The notes beneath the pieces were generated by a model. The model had not been told where the DNA came from. It saw only the letters and a program-made list of their open reading frames with translations, and did not search any database. Shown in pieces: positions 35,286 through 45,421 of a stretch of 64,000 nt of DNA (position 1 is the stretch's first letter; the number at the start of each line of letters is the position of its first letter). Source of the DNA: Euryodendron excelsum (taxonomy: Eukaryota; Streptophyta; Magnoliopsida; Ericales; Pentaphylacaceae). The stretch spans positions 31,632,501 through 31,696,500 of the forward strand of contig CM065378.1 in the NCBI GenBank assembly GCA_033060915.1. The letters are read 5' to 3'. The position numbers were made by a program, and so were the translations under genes.

Positions 35286-38200
35286 AGTATGGTTAATGAT
35301 TAATTCACCCATCAGAATTTGATCCAAGAGGAAAAATGCTTGATTGTCTCACATTTTCTATTTTGGCTGTTTGAATTGCTGATGTCTCTCCTTCCTCTTA
35401 TTTTTTGTTGTATGGTTCCTAAAACAGAGCGTGACAATGGACTCCTTTGAAATCATCAGTACAAGTTTCTGTTCTCTGAGGTTGGCCTGACATTCAGTAA
35501 CTGCTTTTGTTTGTGAGCTTGTGCATGTGTAGGGTGGAGCGAAGTGGAGGGACGATAAATTGCTTTTGATGTTGCATAAATTGAGTGTCACGTTTTAGAA
35601 GTTTGATGTGCTTCGACTGGTTTATGATGTTCTGTCATATGATAGTTTCTACTGCTTTTGCACTTTACACTATGTAGTTCTGGGACTAGGTCAGCCCTTC
35701 ACAATTTTCTTATGTGACTCTTTAGTATGTGTTTGGGATGTTTTCTCTGTTTATCTTAGTAAGTTACTATCACATTCGGCGTTTGTTACTTTAAATGAGC
35801 TTCTAACTTTCTGTCTACCTTTTTGTTAACATATACTTATTGATATGATTATTGATTGTTATACACCAAGTCCCCGTTGCTTCCATATTAATTCTACAAT
35901 TGTTGTGTGTCTAGGAGTCATGCAGCAAGGACACACATGTTGTTGGGTTTGTGCCCTTAGGTTGTAGACGGCTATAATGGAATTGATGTTGGCACATGGA
36001 ATGGTTTTCCATATTCTACCACTTGAATATATATATGAAACTCGAGCATCTCACAATTTTCCCTTTCTTTTCTTGGTTGAGAACTGGTCACACATAAGAT
36101 GGAGTTTTCCTCAGGAATGCTCTATTTGTTATTATTTGCTGTACAATATCTTTGGGATCATAATTGTTGTTATTTCCTTGGCCCAATGATGAGGAGCTTT
36201 ACAGTGTGGGCAGCTCTTGCCCTTCCTATAACCCTCTGATGAGGATGAAGGCGCCTTCGATTCAATTATAGTTCTCTGCATCCACTAGCAAGAGACTTTA
36301 CCAACTAGGCTAGCTGCCTCCTTCATCGTTGCTGTCATTATTGATATTCCAGGTGTTTGTTGATTTTCTTGATTTACAATTGACTTACCAATTTTGAGTA
36401 TTACTCCAATACATATTTCTGCCCCCAGTTTGGTTGTATTTTGACAGTTCTTGCATGAATGACTTATCCACTTCTCCTTCATCACTATTGATCTGAAATC
36501 TGGTTTTTTCTAAGGTAGATGTAACCTATGACTTTGTGAAGGAAATTATCTATACCAGACAGTAGGGATCATTCTGGCATTCGCGGAATTGGTATTATTT
36601 TCTTGTGTTTTCATGGCATTGGAAATGAGTGTCAAGTGTTGTACATAGCATTTCAAATTAGTTTACTACATATCATGTACAGCATGTTGAAGAAATGCAT
36701 CATGCACTCATTTGCTTGCCAATGTTTTGTGATGGCTCAAGTGTCAAGTAATATCGCTGTTTTTCACTCTCTCTTATGATAACTCTCTTCTAAAGAATGG
36801 TCCTGATGTCTATTTCTAAGGAAAATAATGAAAATATATCGTTTCATGAGACGTATTGTTGGTGGGCCACATGATCTTTCAGCGCTTCTTGTGATCTATT
36901 TCTCAAAACGTACTTGTGGGGATCTACTTAAGAATTATTTGCCCAATGGCTCAATTGAAAGTGCTCTGCAGCTGAATGCATTTCCTTGGATAACTTATGT
37001 AATACTTTAAATCAGCTTAATTTGAGCAAATTCTTTGTGACCAACTCTGGTCTACTTATAACCCGATTCTAACACATACTTTTACTGGGTATTTTGATAT
37101 GAAACGCATCCTTGTCTCGAGGATTATATAGAAAATTTTGATTTTCGAAGCAAGCTCAACCCATGTGCATGCGTCTTTCATCAGTTCGTGCTATTTTATT
37201 TTGAAGGTCAACGACAGTTTGTCATGAAGGGTTGTTGTTTAGGATCTGGAGTACATCGATTAAAAGGTTTTGTTTTGAGTTTCTTTTGGAATTTGCTTTT
37301 CTAGGATTTGTTATATTGGGAATATTATTTTGGAGTATTAACTATATATTATTTGTCCATCAGAGGTTTGGATTATGATTTTATTAAATCCAATATAGAG
37401 TTGTTTCTTGTTGGAGAGGTTGGTATGTCTCTGGTGAGGATAGGTTGCTGTGATTGTGATAGTGGCTCTTTTCATTTACCACCTTCTTTACTTCCTCTTC
37501 ATTTTTCTACTTGGAGGATCAGTTTCAGTGTTGGGTAGCTCTATGGAGGTTTCTGGAAATTTTTGCAATTATGTAAGGGTTCTATGGATCACCATCCATT
37601 ATGTGCTGTGTGTTCTTCTAAACTTCTAAGGCACGTGGTGCAAAATGGTTGCAGATTTACAGTCACGAACATAACACACAATGATTTCATCCAACATGCC
37701 TCCGTTCAAGTTCAAACAGAGTGGTAGCTAGAATGCTGCTTTATTGGTATTTCTTGTGTTTTTTTATTTTGAAAACTGTTATATATAAATTAATTTTTTA
37801 ATTTATTTTAATTTTAAAGAATTAACCTCATGGTTAAGGCTTGAGAATTAGGAATTTACTCTCTCCAAGGTCTCAAACTTGCACGGTTTGGAAATTAATC
37901 AAAATGAACGCAAGTTAACCTAGACATCTGTTGACAAAAAAATATTTTCCAATTTTTTTTTTTTTCACCCACAAAACATGAATTTGAATTCTCCATTTCA
38001 TTGATGAAATAGGCATTTGCATTTCATTTATTATTTTACTGATGACTCATTAACGAAAGAATGAACATATAGCACCCTTTATATCTTGTGTAACTCACTA
38101 AGTTATGTTGTTTTGCTAACTAATTAATAGAAAGTTATTTAATATTTCTATTTTCAACCTAACGGAGACTTATGTTAGTTCCGGCTAAAGTTAGGGTTTC

Positions 38201-39447
38201 GGAAACCTCATTTCAGAGCCATCCATCTTATTTATCTCTTCTCTTTGGCTATCTAATCTAATGATTACAAAATATCAAACACATAAGGACATTCATACGT
38301 TTTTATATTAACTTTAACAGGGTTCTTGTTTTGTGTATGAGTGAGACCTCTTATGGCGTTGATGTTGAAATCCTATCTCTTCTCTACGAAGAAATCGCAC
38401 ATTCTCTTTAGCAATTAGTGGTGTTATTTCAAGAACTAGCTTGGAATTTACGCGACCGCTCATTTGGTTCGAAGCGCTGTTCTTATTTTCCTTGGCTTTT
38501 CTCTCTCAAACCCAATTTGTTGTTTCTGGGTTTGTTCTTTTTATGTTGTCTGGATCTTGTTTCAATCTTTTGAACCTCGATGATTACTCGTGGGTCGATC
38601 GGAGCCGGATACCGAGGGTGATGACGGAACCAGGCATGATATCGGACTTTGACGGCCCTTTTGACGAAGATAACAGTGGCGGCGTCATGGTAGGCGGCGA
38701 GGAACGAGGTCTCCAATAAAAATCTAACTTTAAACCGTACCATCGGAAATCTCCTTTAAGTTGAAAATAAAAATATGAAATGACTTTTATTAATTTAGTT
38801 AGAAAAATTATGTAATTTAGTGAGTTACATAAGATATAAAGGATCTTATATTTTTATTTTTTTATTAATATGATGTCAATTCACGATAAATAGAATAGAG
38901 AGAATTTAGATTTACAGAACACAAGTGAATAGGTTTCATGGAGTGTTTTACTAATTCAAGGTTATTGGCTAACTTATTTTTAAAACTAATGCTCTTTTTA
39001 ATTTATTTACTAAACTCAGGTCGTATACTTAAAGTTAGAGAAAAAAATAAGTGATACTATATAAAATTTTAAGTAGTTCGTGTTAGAACTAAAACAAATA
39101 ATATTAGTCCATATTTTATTAATTTAAAATAATATTGTACAAATAAAATTATTTTTAAAAGTCCTAACATTTTTATGACATCGCATTCTTAGGTGGAAAA
39201 ACTTTCCACATATTTGAAGCGGTGTTTTCAAGGCATGATTTCACATTTTTAATTTTAATCATAAACACGATTTCACATTTTGAAAATTAACTTCAATTAA
39301 AGTTGACAATATGTATTTGTGGGGCCTAGTGCTCTAATGAGGTTGTGGCGTAGCCTAGCTGCTTTTTTGTTAGTATCAAATAACAAGAAATTTTAGAGAA
39401 CATTTATAAGTCAATACCAAAGAATTTATGTTAAGTGTAATTTTTAC
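35286..39447. other. Intergenic, no convincing gene
   Basis: A long stretch with several frames of 60-90 codons (35608, 35977, 36828, 37308, 38441) and no family resemblance. The 38441-38719 frame starts with TTG and reads a hydrophobic N-terminus. I could not place it in any family and did not call it. Confidence 0.45.
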
Positions 39448-39450
39448 TTA

Positions 39451-39754
39451 TAGCCTGTTTGAAACTTGGTGGAAGAAAGACAAAGGAAGGAAAAGAGAGA
39501 GAAAGAAAAAATGAAAAAAAAATTATTTTCTCTTTCTTATTTAGTTTTGTAAATAAAATGAGAGAAAAGTAGAAAGGAAGAAGAAAGAGAAAGATAGTGA
39601 GTGATTTGAAAATTTTCTCTTTTTTCTTCTCTTTTCCTCTTTTTCCCTTTACTTTTCCTTCAAGATAAAATCAAACAAAAAAAAGAAAATAAACAATAAT
39701 TTTTTCTTCTTTTCTCTATCCTTTTCTTTTACACCCCAAGTTCCAAACAGGCTG
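39451..39754. mobile_element. MITE, AGCCTGTT..AACTTG family, copy 2, with TTA duplication
   Basis: Left end TAGCCTGTTTGAAACTTGG, right end CCAAGTTCCAAACAGGCTG. TTA lies immediately outside both ends (39448-39450 and 39755-39757). The 304-bp interior is A/G-rich on the left and T/C-rich on the right and can fold back. The TTA duplication supports a Tourist/PIF-Harbinger origin. Confidence 0.75.
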
Positions 39755-39757
39755 TTA

Positions 39758-40359
39758 GAAATAAAGAAATGGAAGAATCATGACTTTATCCTATAGAATA
39801 TACACTATGGTTGGGGGCACCTACTCATATGAAATTGCTTCAATCACACGAAAAAATAATGCCTGTGGGGGCACACCATGACACCAACATCCAAAAACAT
39901 CAGACAAATAAAAGTTTAGATGTCGCCCACATCAATAATGGTAAAAAATAGATTAGTAATCTCAGTGTAAAATTTTATTTATTTATTTATTTATAGCAAT
40001 TATGCACAATTCATTCACATAGAACATAAAAAAAATTTTGGTAAATTACACTCACCTCCTCAGAGATATTTGACAATGATAGACTACTAATACCCTTTCT
40101 AAAATGACACTGACTTTTCTTGTTAGACTTGTCTCCTAGATGTTGTTAACGGAAGTGAATTTTTTACCATTTTACCCTTAGTGAATTGATAATGTTTTTC
40201 TTCCTTATTTCTCCTTATCCCTGCAACCAAACAATTCCAAACCTATCTTTATTACCTCTCCACTCCAAACCAAAAACCCCCTTTTGTTTCCAGATGGGAA
40301 AGACCTCGCACCAAATCACCATCCCTCCACCCCAAAAGGCCAAAACTCATCGCACTTAA
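39758..40359. other. Intergenic between MITE copy 2 and the copia-like element
   Basis: AT-rich, with a (TTTA)n stretch near 39977-39995 and a TAAATTACACTCACCTCC phrase near 40042 that is common in plant repeats. No gene. Confidence 0.5.
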
Positions 40360-40364
40360 AACCC

Positions 40365-40950
40365 TGTTGGGTTTATTTAGTGGAGCTCTGCAACCTCATT
40401 GTTGAGATCACTAGATCTACTGACACACGGAAGTTTGGAAGTACTCACACAAAAATACACGTACCAAAGAGACACAAGATTTAACGTGGTTCACCCAATC
40501 AATTTAGGACTACATCCACACAGGTTGGAGAAAGATTTCACTATGAACAAATAGGATAAAGGATTACAAGAGGAGTTACATGACACAAACTCTCTCTCCC
40601 ACAAACCCTCACTATTCTCGTTCTCTCATCCTCACAATCTCTTTAACAGAAGATCTCAATCTCTGTAACAGAAAAACTCATAAAGGAACAATTCACTTTT
40701 TATCATCCCAGCTCGTCCCCTAACTCGCACCCCTATAGTAGGGGCGGTGCTCTTTAGACTTGTCCTTTTGGAGCTCCCCCTTGGAGTTTCTCTCTTGCTC
40801 TTATCAATGGTGTTAAAAAGGACTCTATTTATAGAGAATCATGGCCACAAACCTCTTGTGTGAACATGTCATGGTCAAGGTAAGTGCCTAAGTTAGGTCA
40901 CTTACCATAGCCACCAACTTCATTCCCCATATGGGGTGGCTAACCCAACA
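40365..40950 (-). repeat. Left LTR of the copia-like element
   Basis: Aligns with 41873-42403: shared phrases include GGAGCTCTGCAA, CACAAGATTTAA and GGCTACATCCACACAG-like text. Begins TGTTGGG, ends CCCAACA. Confidence 0.88.
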
Positions 40951-41853
40951 ATCACCCCTTCCACCTCATGTGGGGGATATGCTGCCCGGACCACTAATCC
41001 ATCTATTGTGTCGTTGTCTACCGTTAGCCACCATCCTGTCACGCCACCATACTCAAAACCAGTATAGCTTGCACCTTCATTGAGAAACCAACATCTCCTT
41101 CACAGAGTACTCGTCAACACCCTCTTATCGGAGTGTCCGTCAAATTGCCACACCCACCTGGTATGGCCAACACCTATTCATCGAAGTGTCCGCACCTCCT
41201 CAACTGAGATGCCTTCCGTGGCTCCATCCATCCTTCTACTCGAGCACATTTTGGAGAGATCAATCACCGGCACTTACTTAATCAAGAGCGAATGAGACTC
41301 GTTTGTCCTAGGTAATCACTTTTTTGTCATACGATCTCCCTTCCTCTGCTTGGAGCTTTCCATGTGATCACTCAGCATCTGTTGCTCTCGTCTTTGGCCA
41401 AATTCCAACGCACTCGATTCATCCGCCCGCGCACCTGTACTTTTCGACCATATACTCATGCGCCTGCTGTGTGTGCGTCATAGCAACTCTTGCTCTTCTT
41501 GCTCAATATCATTAACCCGTACTACTGTCTCATATTTGACAGCAGCTTTACCTGTCACAACATTCTCCACCAGCCTGTACAGGTTGCTAATTCATCCAAC
41601 CAAGATCACGTCGTCTGATTGATGATTGGTCTTTCGTCATCGATTGATCCAGACGCTTCTGATCACCCTTGATCTTTGCTTGATTTGTCCAATTTGACCA
41701 AAACTGTGCATTTTTCTGGTGCATGAATAGTGCATCCAATAATTTCGATCAATTCGCCGAGATCGAAAATTGCGGATCTCCTCCTGAAAAATTTTGAGTA
41801 AACTCTCTGCACTTTCCACACCGTTGAGCCAGCTCACACCTTACTCTGAGCAA

Positions 41854-41870
41854 CCATAGCTCTAATACCA
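41854..41870 (-). other. tRNA-Met primer-binding site of the copia-like element
   Basis: Minus strand TGGTATTAGAGCTATGG, two bases from the LTR edge. The standard plant form is TGGTATCAGAGC. Confidence 0.85.
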
Positions 41871-41872
41871 CT

Positions 41873-42403
41873 TATTGGGATTTTTCAATGGAGCTCTGCA
41901 AACCTTGTTGTTGGAATCACCAGATCTACCGACACGTATTAGCTTAGAAACACTTGTACAAAAATACACACTAAAGTGACACAAGATTTAATGTGGTTCA
42001 CTTAACCAATTTAGGGCTACATCCACACAGACTAGAGAGAAATGTCACTATGAACAAATAGGATAGAGGATTACAAGAGGAGTTACATGACATAAACTCT
42101 CTCTCCCACAAACCCTTACTATTCTCGTTCTCTCATCTTTACAGTTTCTTCAACAGAGAATCTCAATCTTTATAACAGAAGGACTCACATAGAAACAACT
42201 CTCTTTTTGTCATTCCAATTTATCCCCTGACTCGCACCCCTACACCGGGGACGGTGCTCTCCGAACTTGCTCTTTTGAAGCTCTCCCTTGGAGTTTTCCT
42301 CTTACTCTCATCAATGGCATTGAAAAGGATTCTATTTATAAAGAGTCATTGCCACAAATGGGGTGGCTAACCTCATTTCGTACATGGGGTGGCTAACCCA
42401 ACA
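41873..42403 (-). repeat. Right LTR of the copia-like element
   Basis: 531-bp partner of the left LTR. Its first dinucleotide is now TA instead of TG, a G-to-A change. Confidence 0.85.
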
Positions 42404-42408
42404 AACCC

Positions 42409-42448
42409 TCCTCCCAAACTTTTTCATCTTCCTCACCATTAAAGCCAA

Positions 42449-42491
<43 letters not shown>

Positions 42492-43002
42492 ACCCATCTT
42501 TATTGAATTTTCTTTGAAAGTATGTTTTTTTTTATAAAATTAATACCATTCAATTCATAGCTTGACATTACACCAGGGCATCACCTGTTAAGAACCGATT
42601 ACAAGTTGCCTCCACCACAACGAAACTTATCACTGTCATTTAAAGATTGTAACGCCCAAAATAAAACTCACTTACCTTCACCCATGGGGAATAATGATAT
42701 TGGCCAAACCAATGCCAAACATCACCATGGAAGCAATTGACTTCCACTACCCATCACCACATCATTACTCACCACCTGCAACCATTATTTTTTCTCATTA
42801 ATACTACTGATTTCCAAAATTAAATCAAATGGGCCAATGAAAATCACCCTTAAACTATTCTCTACACATCATCACAATCCCACCTCTAAATCGGCATCCT
42901 AAAACCAACACGTCTCTCCTACCTCCATAGTCATGCCACCCCTTCCCTCACTCTGTCCTTGTTTCTCAAATAAACTAATTAAATTCTCGACATTGAATTC
43001 TT
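42409..43002. other. Intergenic with a (CT)n microsatellite
   Basis: (CT)n at about 42452-42488. The rest is non-coding. The last five bases, TTCTT, are the left target duplication of the solo LTR. Confidence 0.6.
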
Positions 43003-43481
43003 TGTTAGGTTATTCTTGATTGAGCCCACATTATTTGTGGGTATTTTCTAAACACGGGTTAGACCCAAATCTGGATGAGATAAACATAGTAAGCCCAATA
43101 AGGTTGTGATCTATTATACATGGACTAGTGTGCATCTATTATCAATGTGGGTTGACGGTAATCAGTGTGGGCCTAATTAGCCAATTGAGCCTTTTATAGA
43201 AGGACCCAATGTGGCTAGGGTTTCCTATATATATAGAGGCTAGGTCTCCTCTCTTCCCACAATCATCAGACAGTTTTTCATAAAATTTCGTCATACAGTA
43301 GTGGGTACAGAGAGGAAGACCAGCCTCCAAGAAGCTTTGTTCAAGATTAATCGCTGCTCTAAAGAAATTCGTGAAATCATGGAGCAAACAGGTAAGTTTT
43401 CGCATTCAATTTTGTTACCTGTTAAGTTCCTATATTCGCATATAATCTAGATCAATATAATGATCTGTTTTGAAATTTACA
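43003..43481 (+). mobile_element. Solo LTR with TTCTT target duplication
   Basis: Starts TGTTAGGT, ends AAATTTACA, and is bracketed by TTCTT at 42998-43002 and 43482-43486. At 479 bp there is no internal region, so the element has recombined down to one LTR. A TATA-like run (TATATATATA at about 43226-43235) followed by AGAGGC gives the likely promoter and sets the orientation as plus. Family not assigned. Confidence 0.7.
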
Positions 43482-43486
43482 TTCTT

Positions 43487-44670
43487 GAATTTAAAGAGCC
43501 AACACCTTTGCCTGCAAAATCAGTTGTATCGAGAGAGACTTGTATGATTTTGGCTTTGAAGACCCCATTGTGGGGCTTTGCAATGGTGGTTTCTGGTTGC
43601 GTAGATATATATATATATATATGTACATATATATTATGCATTTAGTCTCTGTGTGTGACAAAGAGAGAAGGAAAGAGGGAGAGGGAGATGGAGGGAGGAG
43701 GAGACAGCGGCGGCAGATATGGATGGCCATGTGCGTGGGTGGTTTTGTGGCTAGGGGTGGCCAGAGGAAGGGACGACAAGGCTATTGTCGACTTGTCGAT
43801 GCTGTTGGTGATGGTGGGTGCTCGTCAGGTGATGAAGGTGATGTGATGACCAAAATTGTTTAAAAAGAGAGATAACTGGGTTTCTAGAGAGGGACAGAGA
43901 GGCACCATCGACCTGCTGGAAGAAGAACAGAGGTTTTTGGAAAAGGGTGGGGTTGGGAGGGTTCGGGTGTGGTAAGGTTCAGAAGTCTTGAACCAAGGCA
44001 TGATATGGGAAATCATTATTGGTTGAGGTGATGTGATTAATAAGGAGTGTTTGGTTAGTGAGATAGGTAAAAACAGGTCGCTGTTTAATTCTGAGATGAG
44101 AAAGGGCAAAAGTGGCATTTAAAAAAATTTATACATCAACATCAACAATTGACTATACTGTCAGTAATGGCAAGTGTACGGAAGGGAGAAATTGATATTA
44201 ACAATAGGGTGGTCGGTGTCAACTTTAAAATTACTAGAAAATTATCTGTAATTATTAAATACTTAAGAGAAGATTAACGTAATTAGTTCAAAATTTTTTT
44301 GTACAATTTAAACTAGCTAATACCTTCATATATAGCATAAAATAATCTAAGGTGAATATTATAGTGACATGGTTCCATCTTGGAATTCAAAATAGTTGCA
44401 AATGCTAGTTATGGATTGTAGAAGTAAACAAGAACTAAAACAAAATAAAGAAGAAAAATGTTAGCTAAATTTCTTGATGGTAATATGTGATGTGAAAGAA
44501 AAGAAATTAATAATTCTATTACTAAATTTTACAGTTTACAATAAAAGAGAAAGAGAAAAAAGCTGTCCAAATAAAAGTAAAGAGAAATTATTTTCCTTCT
44601 CACTTTTTATTTATTTATTTTCTTTTTTTTTTAATGGTTACTGAACTATTTTCTTTTTTTCTTTTCTTTA
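43487..44670. other. Intergenic, no convincing gene
   Basis: Contains a (TA)n run at about 43604-43622 followed by a G/A-rich stretch that creates overlapping open frames (43540-43863) in several phases. These look like low-complexity artefacts. Confidence 0.5.
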
Positions 44671-45211
44671 TAGCATATTTGGAGCTTAGGGGAGGGAAGC
44701 AAAGGGAATAGAGAGTTTTAAATTTTTTCCTTTCCATGTTTAATTCTATCTATGAGGGAAAAAGAGGGAAAGGAAGAGGAAAAAAATCAATCTCCCTCTC
44801 TTCTTTTCTTTTATTTTCTTTATAAAACTAAACAAAAAAGAGATATTACACTTCAAATAAGAAAAAATTATTTTCCATCCACATTTTTTTTATCTTCCTT
44901 ACAAAAACAACAAAACCCCTCAATTCACGCGTATAGGTTACCAACAAGCCTTTCTTTCAAATGTTCTTATTTGTGAAGACCTATTTTTAATTTGAGAAAA
45001 AAAGGGAAAAGAAGGAACATAATTTTTCTGTTTGATAACTTTTTAATTTGAGAAAAGAAGGGAAAAGAAGGAACATAATTTTTCTGTTTGATAACTTTGA
45101 TTTCCGGATTGATAGGGAAGGAAAAGAAAATTCAAGTTTCTTATTTTTATCATTCTCTCCAACTTCCATTTCCTTCTTTCTATTTCCCCTTCGCAAGTTC
45201 CAAACAGGCTG
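44671..45211. mobile_element. MITE, AGCCTGTT..AACTTG family, copy 3
   Basis: Left end TAGCATATTTGGAGCTTAGG, right end CGCAAGTTCCAAACAGGCTG; the terminal 17 bases pair with four mismatches. TTA lies outside the left end and TAA outside the right. It contains a 56-bp tandem duplication (about 44988-45099) and paired A/G-rich and T/C-rich arms. Confidence 0.55.
44988..45099. repeat. Two-copy tandem repeat, 56-bp period
   Basis: AATTTGAGAAAA..GGAACATAATTTTTCTGTTTG occurs twice in a row, the second copy 56 bases after the first, nearly identical. It is inside MITE copy 3. Confidence 0.8.
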
Positions 45212-45336
45212 TAACTCGGAAACAAACACAAACGTAAATTTGGCGTGGAAGAGAGAGAAGCCAACAAAACCAGCGCCAGGAGGAGGAAGCACGGACTACG
45301 GAGATATTGTGAACAGAGACAGACACAATTTGTTTC

Positions 45337-45337
<1 letters not shown>

Positions 45338-45411
<74 letters not shown>
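45338..45411. repeat. (TA)n(GA)n compound microsatellite in the NIPA9 leader
   Basis: About nine TA units run directly into about 28 GA units, ending 11 bases before the NIPA9 start codon. It probably forms part of the 5' UTR. Confidence 0.9.
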
Positions 45412-45416
<5 letters not shown>

Positions 45417-45421
45417 GAGAG

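Larger units (their letters stand above)
40365..42403 (-). mobile_element. Small non-autonomous copia-like LTR retrotransposon
   Basis: A 2,039-bp element with target duplication AACCC on both sides (40360-40364, 42404-42408). LTRs are 40365-40950 (586 bp) and 41873-42403 (531 bp); the left begins TGTTGGG and both end CCCAACA. Two bases inside the right LTR the minus strand reads TGGTATTAGAGC, the initiator-methionine tRNA primer site with one C-to-T change. The minus strand next to the left LTR reads AGGTGGAAGGGGTGA, a polypurine tract. Orientation is therefore minus. The interior is only about 920 bp and has no pol domain, so the element was mobilised in trans. Confidence 0.88.

Noticed and set aside
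38441..38719. 92-codon plus-strand frame with hydrophobic start
   Set aside because: Starts with TTG, matches no family I know, and has an equally long frame on the opposite strand.
43540..43863. Overlapping plus-strand frames rich in Gly, Arg and Glu
   Set aside because: They follow a purine-rich low-complexity stretch and exist in two phases at once.
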